From contig NZ_AP022591.1 in NCBI RefSeq assembly GCF_010731795.1, positions 4,526,001 to 4,590,000 on the forward strand: a stretch of DNA of 64,000 nucleotides, written 5' to 3'. This DNA is from Mycolicibacterium celeriflavum (GTDB taxonomy: Bacteria > Actinomycetota > Actinomycetes > Mycobacteriales > Mycobacteriaceae). The first letter of the stretch is position 1, and every line of letters begins with the position of its first letter. Position numbers and translations under genes: made by a program. Shown here in pieces: positions 35,908 to 45,681 of the stretch. Under the pieces are notes generated by a model. That model was not told the origin of the DNA and did no database searches. It saw nothing but the letters and a program-made list of their open reading frames with translations.

Positions 35908-38676
35908 CTATGCCCCGGCGGTTGTTTCGGGCGCCTGCGGCCTGCCGAGGTGACGGCCCAGCTCGGCCCGCGACCGGATGCCGAGCTTGCGGTAGATGCG
36001 GGCGAGGTTGGCCTCGACTGTCTTGGGGCTGATGAACAGCGCGGCCGCGACGTCGCGGTTCTTCATTCCCGAAGCGGCGAGCTCGGCGACCCGCTGCTCG
36101 GACGGCGTCAACTCGCCGGTGCCGTGTCGTCCCACGCTCGCGAGAGAAAGCTCGGCACGCGTCCGGGCGGCCCACAGCGGGATGTTCAGGCGCTCGAAGA
36201 TCTCCGCTGCTTCCTGCAGGTGCGCCGATGCCGACTCCTTTCTGCGCTGACGACGCTCCAGCCGGCCCAGGGTCAGCAACGTCCGCCCGCGCTCGAAGGG
36301 CATCGGCAGCTCCTCGTGTGCGGTCATCGCCTGACGCGCGGCGTCGTGGGCGCCGTCGAGGTCGCCGCGGGCGGCCAGCAGCATGGCGCGCGACCGCGCG
36401 CCCACCGCGAGCATCCACTGGCGGTCGAGCCTGCGGCCGTTGTTCTCCAGCGCTGCGATGAGTGGCTCGGCCTCGGTGAGGCGGTCCAGTTGGACGAGCG
36501 CCTCGATGGCGTCCGGCAGAAAAGCGGCATTGGGTAGTTCGGTCGGCGTCTTCTCCGGATCGAACTCCGACAGCATCGGCTGCAGCGCGTCCACCGCGGC
36601 TCGGTAGTTGCCCAGCGACACCTCGAGGAAGCCCAGGGCGGCCAGTACCCGCTCCGCCAGCCGGAACGCCCCGGTGCGCCTGGCACATTCGAGGGCATCG
36701 TCGATCGCCTGACGCGCGGCGTCCTCCTGGCCGGCGAACGCGGTCAGCTGCGCGCGCAGGCTTTGGGTCAGGAACTGTGGGGTGTCGCCGCCGATCTGCC
36801 GCGCTTTCTCCAGCGCATGCTCGGCGACCAGGTTGGCCCAGACGAAGTCGCCCCGCCAGATCGCGTTCATCACCACATGTTGGGAGACGAACACGTGCTC
36901 GCCCTCTTCGCCCTTCTCCAGGCAGCGGGCGCGGATCTTGTCCAGCTCCTCGCGCGCCTCGTCGAGCCGGCCGGTCCATTCCAGCAGCAGCGCGTGCTGC
37001 ACGGCGGGTCGGAACACCAACGGCGTATACGCCTCCGGGTCCTCCAGCTCCACCGCCCGCCGCAGCAACTCGTCGTCGTAACCCTGGCCCGCGGCGAACC
37101 GCATCACGGCCAGCATCCCGAGCGCCATGCCGAGCAGGTGCGGGTTGTCGACGCCCTCGGCACACGCGACCGCCTCCTCGGCGGTGGCGACACCCTTCTG
37201 CAAGTCATTGCCGTGAAACAGCGTGTAAGCCAACGTGATCAGCGTCTGTACCCGCAGCGCGCGGTTGTCGTGGTCTTCGTCGAGCGCGTCGCACAACAGG
37301 CGGGTGCCTTCGATGAAGCCGTCCCCGTACAGCCGCACGACAGCCAGGCGGCTCAACGCCTCCGCGCGCAGCGCGCCGGACGGCAGGCGCTCGATCGCCT
37401 CCTCGAGCACCGCAGCCGCCCGTTCGGAATTCCCCGCGTCGAAGTGGTGCAGCGCCGATCGCAGCCGCCGTTCGGGGGTGTCGCCGCCGAGCCCGATCGC
37501 CAGGTCCATCAGTTCGGCCGCCGCCGCAGGCGCTCCGCGCACCCGCGCCGAATCCGCCGCCGTGTCCAGCGCCCGCAACGTGATCTCGTCGCCGCGGGTG
37601 GCGGCCAGCGCCAGATGTCTTGCCCGCAGCTCGGGTTCGTCGACGATCTCGGCGAGCCGGCGGTGCATCGACCGGCGGTCACCGGGCGCGGCCTGGGTGT
37701 AGACGCCTGTCGCCAACAGCGGATGGGCGAACCGGATCCGGTTGCCGTCGATCGCGACAATGCCCTTGCCCTCGGCGATCTCCAACAGCTCGACGAGCCG
37801 GTCGTCGTCGCCGGTCGTCGCTTTCGACACCAGTTCCACCGTGGGCACCGCCAGGCACGCGGCGGCGAGCAGCGCGTCGTGCACATGGGCATCGAGGCCG
37901 TCGAGCCGGGTACGTACCACGTCGGTCAGCGTTTGGGGCAGCGACGGATCGATGCCCGAGGCGCGTTCGTCGATCGAGCGGGCCAATTCGATTGCGTAGA
38001 ACGGGTTTCCGCCCGACACCTGGTGGATCCGCCCGATCGTCGGGCGGGAGAACGGCCGTCGCAGCCGCGTCGACACTGCGGCATGCAGATCGTGAACGCT
38101 CAACGGGCTCAACCGGATTCGATGGACCGCCTCGGGCCGCGGCAGCTGTAGCCAGGCGGTGCCCGCGCCATCTACGGGGTCAGTCCGGAGGCTGGCCAGC
38201 AGTCCGATGCGCCCGGTGAGCCGGCGCGCCGCGAAAGCGAGCACATGCGCGCTCGACGGGTCGAGGCACTGCAGATCGTCGATGGCCAACAGGACGGGCC
38301 GCTCGTCGCAGAGTCGCTCGAGCACCGACAGGAATGCGGCGGCGACGGCACGCTGGTCGGTCACCGCATCGTTGTCCGCCCGCAGCAGCACCTGGTCGAG
38401 CGCGAGTCGTTGAGGTGTCGGCAGCTCGGCCCAGGAAGCTGTGTCGGCGTCGTCGAGCAGATCTGCCAGAGCGGTGTAGGCGAGCACCGATTCGGCGGCC
38501 GTCGCTCGCGTCGAGAGCACCCGGAAACCGCGCTGCTGCGCGTGCTCCACGGCAGCCGACCACAAGGTGGTCTTGCCGATTCCGGCCTCACCTTCGATCA
38601 GCAACGCCGACGGGCCGACATCCGCCGACTCCAGGAAGGTGACGACGGCGCGCAGGTGTGTCGACTGGCCGATCAC
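35908..38676 (-). CDS. LuxR-family ATPase transcription regulator (LAL/MalT-like)
   Basis: A 922-residue regulator. Near the N-terminus, LIEGEAGIGKTTLW (about 29–42) is a Walker A and LLAIDDLQCLD a Walker B of an AAA/NTPase module; the central 500 residues are TPR-like helices; the C-terminus is a LuxR HTH (TPSEQRVAELAASGMKNRDVAAALFISPKTVEANLARIYRKLG). Such proteins activate transcription on ligand and ATP binding. The start is taken as GTG 38676, 14 bp after the fum stop; longer frames upstream are only the shadow of fum. It probably belongs to the glpX-fum transcript. Confidence 0.88.
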   Translation of the reverse strand: MIGQSTHLRAVVTFLESADVGPSALLIEGEAGIGKTTLWSAAVEHAQQRGFRVLSTRATAAESVLAYTALADLLDDADTASWAELPTPQRLALDQVLLRADNDAVTDQRAVAAAFLSVLERLCDERPVLLAIDDLQCLDPSSAHVLAFAARRLTGRIGLLASLRTDPVDGAGTAWLQLPRPEAVHRIRLSPLSVHDLHAAVSTRLRRPFSRPTIGRIHQVSGGNPFYAIELARSIDERASGIDPSLPQTLTDVVRTRLDGLDAHVHDALLAAACLAVPTVELVSKATTGDDDRLVELLEIAEGKGIVAIDGNRIRFAHPLLATGVYTQAAPGDRRSMHRRLAEIVDEPELRARHLALAATRGDEITLRALDTAADSARVRGAPAAAAELMDLAIGLGGDTPERRLRSALHHFDAGNSERAAAVLEEAIERLPSGALRAEALSRLAVVRLYGDGFIEGTRLLCDALDEDHDNRALRVQTLITLAYTLFHGNDLQKGVATAEEAVACAEGVDNPHLLGMALGMLAVMRFAAGQGYDDELLRRAVELEDPEAYTPLVFRPAVQHALLLEWTGRLDEAREELDKIRARCLEKGEEGEHVFVSQHVVMNAIWRGDFVWANLVAEHALEKARQIGGDTPQFLTQSLRAQLTAFAGQEDAARQAIDDALECARRTGAFRLAERVLAALGFLEVSLGNYRAAVDALQPMLSEFDPEKTPTELPNAAFLPDAIEALVQLDRLTEAEPLIAALENNGRRLDRQWMLAVGARSRAMLLAARGDLDGAHDAARQAMTAHEELPMPFERGRTLLTLGRLERRQRRKESASAHLQEAAEIFERLNIPLWAARTRAELSLASVGRHGTGELTPSEQRVAELAASGMKNRDVAAALFISPKTVEANLARIYRKLGIRSRAELGRHLGRPQAPETTAGA

Positions 38677-38690
38677 GACGTCACAGCTGA

Positions 38691-40109
38691 CTAGCGGTCG
38701 TCGTCTTTCACCTTGGCCATCGCTAGCACGTCGAGACGCTTGTCCAATTCTTCCTCGGACAACTTGTCGCCGATCAGTCCTCGGTCGATGACGGTCTGGC
38801 GGATGGTCTTCTTCTCCTTGAGCGCCTGCTTGGCGACGGCTGCTGCCTCCTCGTAGCCGATCGCCGAGTTCAGTGGCGTCACGATCGATGGCGACGATTC
38901 CGCCAGCTCGCGCAACCGCTCCTCGTTGGCCACCAAGCCGTCGATACAGCGTTCGGCGAACAGCTTCGAGGAGTTCGTCAGGATCTTGAACGACTCGAGG
39001 ATGTTGCGGGCCATCATCGGGATGTAGACGTTGAGTTCGAAGGCGCCCGACGCGCCGCCGAACGCGATCGCGGCATCGTTGCCGATCACCTGCGCGGCCA
39101 CCTGCGTGACCGCCTCGGGGATCACCGGGTTCACCTTGCCGGGCATGATCGAGCTGCCCGGTTGCAAATCCGGCAGCTGGATCTCGCCGAGACCGGTCAG
39201 CGGCCCCGAGCCCATCCACCGGATGTCGTTGGCGATCTTGGTCAGCGACACGGCGACGGTGCGCAGCGCACCGGATGCTTCCACCAGGCCGTCGCGGGCG
39301 GCCTGCGCCTCGAAATGGTTGGCCGCGACCCGTAATTCGGCCAGCCCGGTCTGCTCGCTGAGCACCGCGACGACGCGCTCGTCGAAATCGTCGGGCGCGT
39401 TCAGTCCGGTGCCGACCGCGGTGCCGCCGATGGCCAGCTCACCCAACCGCGGCAGCGTGGCCCGCACCCTTTCTATGCCCGCTTCGATCTGACGGGCGTA
39501 GCCGCTGAACTCCTGGCCCAGGGTCACCGGAACGGCGTCCATCAGATGGGTGCGACCGGACTTGACCACGGTGCGCCACTGCCGCGCCTTGGAGTCCAGC
39601 GACTCGTGCAGTACTTCTAGCGCCGGAATCAGGTGACGCACAGCGGCTTCCGTCGCGGCTATGTGTGTCGCGGTGGGGAAGGTGTCGTTCGACGACTGCG
39701 ACATGTTCACGTCGTCGTTGGGGTGCACGGTCACGCCGTTGCGCGCCGCGATGCCCGCGATCACCTCGTTGGTGTTCATGTTCGAGCTGGTACCCGAACC
39801 GGTCTGGAAGACGTCGATGGGGAACTGGTCGTCGTGCCTGCCGTCGGCGATCTCACCGGCCGCGGCGATGATCGCGTCGGCCTTGTCCGCTGCCAGCAGG
39901 CCGAGGTCCTTGTTGACCTGCGCACAGGCGCCCTTCAGCAGGCCGAGAGCCCGGATCTGGGTGCGCTCGAGACCGCGGCCGGAAATCGGGAAGTTCTCCA
40001 CCGCGCGCTGGGTCTGCGCGCGCCACAGCGCGTTGACCGGCACCCGGACCTCGCCCATGGTGTCATGCTCGACGCGGTACTCGACGTCTGAAGACGAGTC
40101 GACGCTCAT
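38691..40109 (-). CDS. fum: Fumarate hydratase, class II
   Basis: A 472-residue TCA-cycle enzyme converting fumarate to malate. Signature blocks: [51 protein letters not shown] and [15 protein letters not shown], the last being the mobile catalytic-serine loop. No iron-sulfur cysteines, so class II. It lies 25 bp downstream of glpX on the same strand, as in M. tuberculosis. Confidence 0.96.
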   Translation of the reverse strand: MSVDSSSDVEYRVEHDTMGEVRVPVNALWRAQTQRAVENFPISGRGLERTQIRALGLLKGACAQVNKDLGLLAADKADAIIAAAGEIADGRHDDQFPIDVFQTGSGTSSNMNTNEVIAGIAARNGVTVHPNDDVNMSQSSNDTFPTATHIAATEAAVRHLIPALEVLHESLDSKARQWRTVVKSGRTHLMDAVPVTLGQEFSGYARQIEAGIERVRATLPRLGELAIGGTAVGTGLNAPDDFDERVVAVLSEQTGLAELRVAANHFEAQAARDGLVEASGALRTVAVSLTKIANDIRWMGSGPLTGLGEIQLPDLQPGSSIMPGKVNPVIPEAVTQVAAQVIGNDAAIAFGGASGAFELNVYIPMMARNILESFKILTNSSKLFAERCIDGLVANEERLRELAESSPSIVTPLNSAIGYEEAAAVAKQALKEKKTIRQTVIDRGLIGDKLSEEELDKRLDVLAMAKVKDDDR

Positions 40110-40134
40110 ATATGTCCTTACGTTCCTCGGAGAT

Positions 40135-41163
40135 TTACGGCAGCGGGTAGACGGCGTTGCTGTCGCCGGTGAAATCGATCGCAGAGTATTCGCTGAGCTT
40201 GGACAACCGGTGGTACGCCTCGATCATCCGCACGGTGCCCGACTTCGACCGCATCACGATCGACTGGGTGGTGCAGCCACCGCTGTAGAAGTGGACGCCT
40301 TTGAGCAGGTCACCGTCGGTGACCCCGGTCGCGCAGAAGAACACGTTGTCGCCGGAGACCAGGTCCTCGGTGGTCAGCACGCGATCCAGGTCGTGGCCGC
40401 GGTCGAGGGCCTTCTGGCGCTCCTCGTCGTCCTTGGGCGCCAACTGCCCCTGGATCTCGCCGCCCATGCAGCGGATGGCGGCCGCGGCGATGATGCCTTC
40501 CGGTGTGCCGCCGATGCCGGCCAGCATGTCGGTGCTGGTGTTCGGGCGGCATGCTGAGATCGCGCCGGCGACATCGCCGTCGGTGATCAGGCGGCACCTC
40601 GCGCCGGCCTCCCGCACATCGGCGATCAGCTGCTGATGGCGGGGCCGGTCCAGGATGCAGACGGTCAGGTCGGAGACCGAGACGTTCTTGGCCTTGGCCA
40701 CCTTGCGGATGTTTTCCCCGATCGGTGCGGTGATGTCGATCGCGTCGACGGCTTCGGGACCGACGGCGATCTTGCTCATGTAGAACACCGCCGACGGGTC
40801 GAACATGGTGCCGCGCTCGGATACCGCGAGCACCGAGATCGCGTTGGACAGGCCCTTGCTCATCAACGTGGTGCCGTCGATCGGGTCGACGGCGAAGTCG
40901 CACTCCGGGCCGTCGCCGTTGCCGACGTCCTCGCCGTTGTAGAGCATCGGGGCGTTGTCCTTCTCACCCTCGCCGATCACTACGACCCCGCGCATCGACA
41001 CCGAGTTGACCAGTTCGCGCATGGCGTCGACGGCGGCGCCGTCGCCACCCTCCTTGTCGCCGCGGCCTACCCAGCGGCCGGCCGCCATCGCGCCGGCTTC
41101 GGTGACGCGGACGAGTTCGAGGGCGAGATTTCGATCGGGGGCTTCCCCGCGGGCCGGACTCAT
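40135..41163 (-). CDS. glpX: Fructose-1,6-bisphosphatase class II GlpX
   Basis: A 342-residue metal-dependent phosphatase, the key gluconeogenic step in mycobacteria. The metal and phosphate sites are [16 protein letters not shown] (about 63–78) and [12 protein letters not shown] (about 92–103); [24 protein letters not shown] is the C-terminal family block. The ATG at 41163 is 54 bp from the divergent DUF4245 gene. It heads the glpX-fum-LAL operon. Confidence 0.95.
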   Translation of the reverse strand: MSPARGEAPDRNLALELVRVTEAGAMAAGRWVGRGDKEGGDGAAVDAMRELVNSVSMRGVVVIGEGEKDNAPMLYNGEDVGNGDGPECDFAVDPIDGTTLMSKGLSNAISVLAVSERGTMFDPSAVFYMSKIAVGPEAVDAIDITAPIGENIRKVAKAKNVSVSDLTVCILDRPRHQQLIADVREAGARCRLITDGDVAGAISACRPNTSTDMLAGIGGTPEGIIAAAAIRCMGGEIQGQLAPKDDEERQKALDRGHDLDRVLTTEDLVSGDNVFFCATGVTDGDLLKGVHFYSGGCTTQSIVMRSKSGTVRMIEAYHRLSKLSEYSAIDFTGDSNAVYPLP

Positions 41164-41217
41164 GCGCAGATTGTCCCATTAGACGGTCGGCCTGTGAGAG
41201 CTGGGATACTGGCGGCA

Positions 41218-41895
41218 ATGGAAGAACAGCCCGAACCCCGCGCCCAGGTCGGCGCCCAACCGGCGCCGCACCCCAGGCCCGCCAAGTCGCGGCTGCTGCA
41301 GGACGGCCGGGACATGTTCTGGTCGATGGCACCGCTGGTGCTGGCCTGCATCGTTCTCGCAGGTCTGCTGGGCATGTGCTCGTTCCAGGCGGCCGGCCCG
41401 GGCCAGGGTCCGGTCCCGTCCTACGACGCAGCGGCCGCGCTGCAGGCCGACGCCGATGCGCTGAAGATTCCCATCCGAGTACCCGAACTGCCGGAGGGCT
41501 GGCAGTCCAACTCCGGTAGCCGCAAGGGCATCGACGGCGGGCGCACCGATCCCGCGTCCGGCCAGCCGGTCCGCGCGGTCAGCTCCACGGTCGGGTACCT
41601 GGCCCCGAGCGGGATGTACCTCAGCCTGACGCAGAGCAACGCCGACGAGGACAAGCTGGTCGGCTCGATCAACCCCGACGTGGTGCCGACCGGGGTGCAG
41701 GACGTCGACGGCGTGACGTGGGTGGTCTACGAGGGCGGCGACGGTGACGGCGAGCCTGCCGAACCGGTGTGGACGACGCGGCTGGCCGGTCCGACCGGGC
41801 CCGCCCAGGTCGCGCTGACCGGCGCCGCAGGTACCGACGAGTACCGTACGCTGGCGGCGGCGACGCAGACCGCATCGCCGCTACCCGCCAAGTAA
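41218..41895 (+). CDS. DUF4245 membrane-anchored protein (Rv1100-like)
   Basis: A 225-residue protein with a cytosolic Pro-rich N-tail, one transmembrane helix (about 36–58, MAPLVLACIVLAGLLGMCSF) and an external DUF4245 domain (IPIRVPELPEGWQSNSG, VTWVVYEGGDGDGEPAEPVW). Function unknown. The ATG at 41218 is the only start with context; the open frame upstream is the antisense of glpX. Confidence 0.88.
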   Translation: MEEQPEPRAQVGAQPAPHPRPAKSRLLQDGRDMFWSMAPLVLACIVLAGLLGMCSFQAAGPGQGPVPSYDAAAALQADADALKIPIRVPELPEGWQSNSGSRKGIDGGRTDPASGQPVRAVSSTVGYLAPSGMYLSLTQSNADEDKLVGSINPDVVPTGVQDVDGVTWVVYEGGDGDGEPAEPVWTTRLAGPTGPAQVALTGAAGTDEYRTLAAATQTASPLPAK

Positions 41896-41909
41896 CGGAC
41901 GGAGACGCC

Positions 41910-42737
41910 ATGACCGCTCCGGATCCCGGTGTCGCCGGCGCGGCGGCTCCGGAAGCAGACCTCACCGGGTGGACCGTCGCACCGTTCTCCGCGGCCGGCT
42001 ACACGCACGACGTCTACCGCAGAGGCGAAGGCCCGGGCGTCGTGCTGATCCCGGAGATGCCCGGCGCGCATCCCGGTGTGCTCGCGCTCGGTAATCACCT
42101 GGTCGACAACGGCTTCACAGTCGCGATTCCGTCGCTGTTCGGCACGCCGGGTGCACCCGCAATGCGGCCCGGTGCCGTGCCGGTGATGTTGCGCGGTTGT
42201 GTGGCACGGGAATTCGCGGGCCTGGCCACCAACGCCGACCGGCCCGTCGCCCACTACCTGCGCGCGCTGGCCCGCGACCTCAACGAGAAGACACCGGGCA
42301 AGGGCGTCGGCGTGATCGGCCAGTGCTTCACCGGTGGTTTCGCGCTGGCCGCGGCGGTCGACGACAGCGTGCTCGCGCCGGTGCTCAGCCAGCCGTCGCT
42401 ACCGCTTCCGATCACCCCGAAGCAGCGCCGCGACCCGGGACTGTCCGAGGCCGAGCTCAAGATCGTCGAACGGCGCGCCGCCACCGACGGATTGTGCGCG
42501 CTGGGTTTGCGTTTCACCGAGGACCCGCTGGTGCCTGCGACGCGGTTCAAGACGCTCAAGGACCGGCTGGGCGACGCGTTCGAGGTGATCGAGATCGACT
42601 CTCGCAAGGGCAACGAGCACGGATTCACCAAGATGGCGCACTCGGTACTGACGCGGGAACTGCGCCAGCGGGACGGTCATCCGACCGACGCGGCGCTCAA
42701 GCGCGTGATCGCATTCCTCACGGAGCGGCTGACCTAG
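41910..42737 (+). CDS. Dienelactone hydrolase family protein
   Basis: A 275-residue alpha/beta hydrolase. The nucleophile motif is GQCFTGGFALA (about 137–147) with cysteine in place of serine, as in dienelactone hydrolases; GNEHGFTKMAH supplies the catalytic histidine. DLH enzymes open dienelactones in chlorocatechol breakdown, but most actinobacterial members have unknown substrates. ATG at 41910 after GGACGGAG. Its last 20 bp overlap the convergent AI-2E transporter gene. Confidence 0.85.
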   Translation: MTAPDPGVAGAAAPEADLTGWTVAPFSAAGYTHDVYRRGEGPGVVLIPEMPGAHPGVLALGNHLVDNGFTVAIPSLFGTPGAPAMRPGAVPVMLRGCVAREFAGLATNADRPVAHYLRALARDLNEKTPGKGVGVIGQCFTGGFALAAAVDDSVLAPVLSQPSLPLPITPKQRRDPGLSEAELKIVERRAATDGLCALGLRFTEDPLVPATRFKTLKDRLGDAFEVIEIDSRKGNEHGFTKMAHSVLTRELRQRDGHPTDAALKRVIAFLTERLT

Positions 42738-43923
42738 GCTCGTCGGTTTCTTCGGGCTCCTTGGCGTCGTCCGTCTTGCCCCGGAGCGCCTCTTTGATGC
42801 GACGGCCCAACCACCAGAACGGGTTGCGCCGCTTGGGTTTCTCGTCCTCCTCACGGTCCTGGATGGGCACACCCTTGTAGACCGACAGGTAGACGATGAT
42901 CGTCGTGACGATGACGATCATCAGCACCGGACCGATCACGATGCCCCAAGCGCCGAACATGCTGATACCGGAGAACACGGCGAGCAGCATCAGCGCGGGG
43001 TCCAGCCGCGCTTCGCGAGGTACCAGGATCGGCCGCAGGAAATTGTCGATATTGGTCACCACGATGAGGTGGACCAGGATGACGAACACGCCGCCGAAGA
43101 TGTTGCCGAACAGGATCATTCCGATCCCGAACGGGATGGTGACGATGCCGCTGCCCAGGGGTATCACCGACAGCGCGGACAGCAGCACCGCGAACAGGAA
43201 GAAGCCCTGGTGGAATCCGGCGAGATAGATCGACAGGGCGCCCGCGACGCCTTGGCACACCGCGATGACGAACTGGCCCATCACGGTGCCCTTGACCATC
43301 GCGCCCATCTTCGCCATGTAGAGGTCGGTGGTCTCCTCGCCGAGCGGGTTGAGCTGCCGGATGATCGTCACCACCCGGTCGCGGTTGACGAGCAATGAGA
43401 TGAACACGTACACGAACAGGATCAGGGCGGTGACGGCGCCGAACACGCCGCCCGCGGCGCCCTGCAGCAGGCCGAGCAGCCACTGGCCGGCATCCTGAGC
43501 CACCCGCGTCATCGAACCCTGCAGCGACTGCGGGGTGACGGTGGTGTCGACGTAGGGCACCCGGTCCAGCAGGTCGTTGACGAACTGCAGCGCACGGTCG
43601 CCCAGGGTCGACAGATCGGTGCGGGCCACCCATTCGGCCACCCGTTCCACCATGGTGGTGATCTGCACGACCGCGAGGAACACGAACAGGCTCAACGGCA
43701 CGATCACCGCTGCGGTCGCGGCCAGCAGCGTCGCCGTCGCCGCCAGCCCGGTGCCGATCCGCCTGTTGAGCCGAATGTAGAGCGGCGAGAACAGGTATGC
43801 CGCCACGGCGGCGACCACCACGAGGATGAAGTAGCCGCGCAGGAAGTACGCCCCGAACACGATCGCGACGACGGTGGCGACGGCCAGCGAACGCTTCTGC
43901 GTAACCGTGAATTCGGTATCCAC
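42718..43923 (-). CDS. AI-2E family transporter (Rv1101c-like)
   Basis: A 401-residue membrane protein with about seven or eight hydrophobic helices: two pairs near the N-terminus, a long extracytoplasmic segment (about 85–150) and the conserved C-terminal block PLGSGIVTIPFGIGMIL and HLIVVTNIDNFLRPILVP. The family includes TqsA and several sodium/proton antiporters; autoinducer export is not established here. A charged cytosolic tail follows. Confidence 0.88.
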   Translation of the reverse strand: MDTEFTVTQKRSLAVATVVAIVFGAYFLRGYFILVVVAAVAAYLFSPLYIRLNRRIGTGLAATATLLAATAAVIVPLSLFVFLAVVQITTMVERVAEWVARTDLSTLGDRALQFVNDLLDRVPYVDTTVTPQSLQGSMTRVAQDAGQWLLGLLQGAAGGVFGAVTALILFVYVFISLLVNRDRVVTIIRQLNPLGEETTDLYMAKMGAMVKGTVMGQFVIAVCQGVAGALSIYLAGFHQGFFLFAVLLSALSVIPLGSGIVTIPFGIGMILFGNIFGGVFVILVHLIVVTNIDNFLRPILVPREARLDPALMLLAVFSGISMFGAWGIVIGPVLMIVIVTTIIVYLSVYKGVPIQDREEDEKPKRRNPFWWLGRRIKEALRGKTDDAKEPEETDEPRSAAP

Positions 43924-43933
43924 GCCGCTATGT

Positions 43934-44773
43934 CTACAGCGTGTCGGCCCTGGCTTGCGCTTGTTTGGCCCGCTGGTCGGCGATGAACCGCATGGAGAAC
44001 CGGTTCATCAGCCTCGGCGCGAGCCGGGCGAACAACCACTGGGCGTGCGCGATGCGCGGTTTGACCAGGATCGGCTTGTTCTTCTCGACGGCGCGCAGGA
44101 TGTCGGTGGCCAGCCGGTCGGCGTCGTAGGGCTTGCCGCCTTGAGCGGGCAGGAAGTAGTCGCGGCCGACGAACCCGCCGATCGCGCCCTTGTCGAGGAT
44201 CGGGGTTTCCACGGCGGCCGGGCAGACGACGAGCACCCCGACTCCGCGGGCGGCGGCCTCCGACCGCAGCGCGAGCGACAGCCCGACGACGGCGTGCTTG
44301 GTCATCACGTAACTGGTGACCTGCCCGGCGGCGGTCAGCCCGGCCATCGACGCGGTGTTGACGATGTGACCGTGGCCCTGGCGCACCATCAGCGGGTAGG
44401 CGGCGGCGACGCCGTGCACCACGCCGCGGATGTTGACGTCGATGATCGCGTTCCACTGGTCCAGCGTGAGCAGTTCCGTGTCGCCGCCCCAGACGATGCC
44501 GGCGTTGTTGAAGATCAGGTCCAGCCGCCCCGCGCGGCTCACCACTTCGTCGACGGCGGCCTGCACCGCGTCCGCATCGGTGACGTCCAGGCGTGCCGCG
44601 CGGGCCCGCGATCCCAGGGCGGCCGCCGTGCGCTGGGCCGCATCGCCGTCGATGTCGGTGCACACCACGTCGGCGCCCGCGGCGACCAGTGCGCGGCACA
44701 GCGCGGCGCCGATGCCCGAGCCCGCGCCGGTGACCAGTGCTGTCTTGCCGGCCAGCTTGCCGCTGAAACTCAT
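43934..44773 (-). CDS. Short-chain dehydrogenase/reductase
   Basis: A 279-residue classical SDR. Cofactor motif TGAGSGIGAALCRAL (about 15–29), an Asp after beta2 (CTDIDGD, favouring NAD), NNAG at 90–93, catalytic Ser in NTASMAG and YVMTK with Tyr/Lys. The C-terminus is extended and basic, possibly membrane-associated. It overlaps the next SDR by 4 bp and so is in one operon with it behind a KstR box; a steroid or lipid alcohol substrate is plausible but unproven. Confidence 0.87.
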   Translation of the reverse strand: MSFSGKLAGKTALVTGAGSGIGAALCRALVAAGADVVCTDIDGDAAQRTAAALGSRARAARLDVTDADAVQAAVDEVVSRAGRLDLIFNNAGIVWGGDTELLTLDQWNAIIDVNIRGVVHGVAAAYPLMVRQGHGHIVNTASMAGLTAAGQVTSYVMTKHAVVGLSLALRSEAAARGVGVLVVCPAAVETPILDKGAIGGFVGRDYFLPAQGGKPYDADRLATDILRAVEKNKPILVKPRIAHAQWLFARLAPRLMNRFSMRFIADQRAKQAQARADTL

Positions 44774-45546
44774 TGCGATTCCGCCATTCTCATGACATGT
44801 CCAAGCACGTCGGGGTACTTCTTGAGGTGAGCACCGCCGTTGAGGTCGAGCACCTCACCGGTCAACCAGGACGCGTTCGGGCTGCACAGGAACACGACCG
44901 CGTCGGCGATCTCCTCCGGTCGTCCCGCGCGGCCGAGCGCGGTGTTGTCGACGTAGTCCTCGACGAGGCCGGGGATCAGTGACGAGCCCTCCGTCAGTGG
45001 CGTCTCGACGAAGCCGGGCGACACGGCATTGACCCGGATACCGCGCGGCCCCATCTCCAGTGCCGCCACCTGGGTGAGCATCGACAGTCCCGCTTTGGCC
45101 GAGCAGTACGCGCTCATGCCCACGGCCGGTTGTCGACCATTCAGCGAGCTGATCGAGACGAGCGAGCCGCCTTCACGTAGCTTCTGGCCCGCGTATTTGG
45201 TGACGATGAACGCGCCGTTCAGGCAGACGTCGATTACCGACCGGAACTCGGTGACCGCCAGATCGGTGATCAACCCGAGGCTGCCGAAACCCGCGCAGTT
45301 GACCACGATTTCGAGTGGATCTGTCGCGTCGAACAACGCCTGTACCGAGGCTTCGTCGGTGACGTCGACGTGCGCGGCGGTGTGCGGATCGCCGAGTTCG
45401 GCGGCCCGAGCCTGCGCGCCGTCGAGATTGCGGTCAGCGAGCGTGACGCGGTCGCCCTCGGCGGCCAGTGCCTTGGCCGTCGCCCAGCCGATGCCCGACG
45501 CCGCACCGATCACCAGTGCATTCCTGGCGGTGTGCCCGTTGCTCAT
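44770..45546 (-). CDS. Short-chain dehydrogenase/reductase
   Basis: A 258-residue classical SDR beginning MSNGHTARNALVIGAASGIGWATAKAL. Motifs: GAASGIG, Asp in LADRNLD (NAD preference), NCAG, SISSLNGRQ with the catalytic Ser, and YCSAKAGL with Tyr/Lys. The GGAHLKKYPDVLGH end is typical. It heads a two-gene operon with the next SDR. A perfect KstR-type operator lies 25–38 bp upstream of its start, suggesting control by cholesterol catabolites. Confidence 0.88.
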   Translation of the reverse strand: MSNGHTARNALVIGAASGIGWATAKALAAEGDRVTLADRNLDGAQARAAELGDPHTAAHVDVTDEASVQALFDATDPLEIVVNCAGFGSLGLITDLAVTEFRSVIDVCLNGAFIVTKYAGQKLREGGSLVSISSLNGRQPAVGMSAYCSAKAGLSMLTQVAALEMGPRGIRVNAVSPGFVETPLTEGSSLIPGLVEDYVDNTALGRAGRPEEIADAVVFLCSPNASWLTGEVLDLNGGAHLKKYPDVLGHVMRMAESQ

Positions 45547-45570
45547 ACAGTTGGCCCTTCGACGTCGAAG

Positions 45571-45584
45571 TAGAACGTGTTACA
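45571..45584. promoter_or_regulatory. KstR-type operator
   Basis: TAGAACGTGTTACA matches the KstR consensus TnnAACnnGTTnnA at every fixed position. It sits between the SDR operon (start 45546) and the divergent SulP gene (start 45682). KstR is the TetR-family repressor of cholesterol catabolism in mycobacteria. Confidence 0.8.
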
Positions 45585-45681
45585 ACGTAGCGCTTTGACA
45601 CACTCGACACGCTCGCAGGTGGGGTGCCGCCGATCCCGTCGAAACGGGTCGCGCGCCGCTGAGCAATGGCAAGGTTGACCC

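Noticed and set aside
38677-39219. N-terminal extension giving the LAL regulator 1103 residues
   Set aside because: The extension is a shadow frame through fum. Similarity to the ATPase family starts at VIGQSTHLRAVV, just after the fum stop codon.
40636-41217. Upstream part of a 419-residue frame ending in the DUF4245 protein
   Set aside because: It is antisense to glpX. The real protein starts at ATG 41218 with a standard N-tail and membrane helix.
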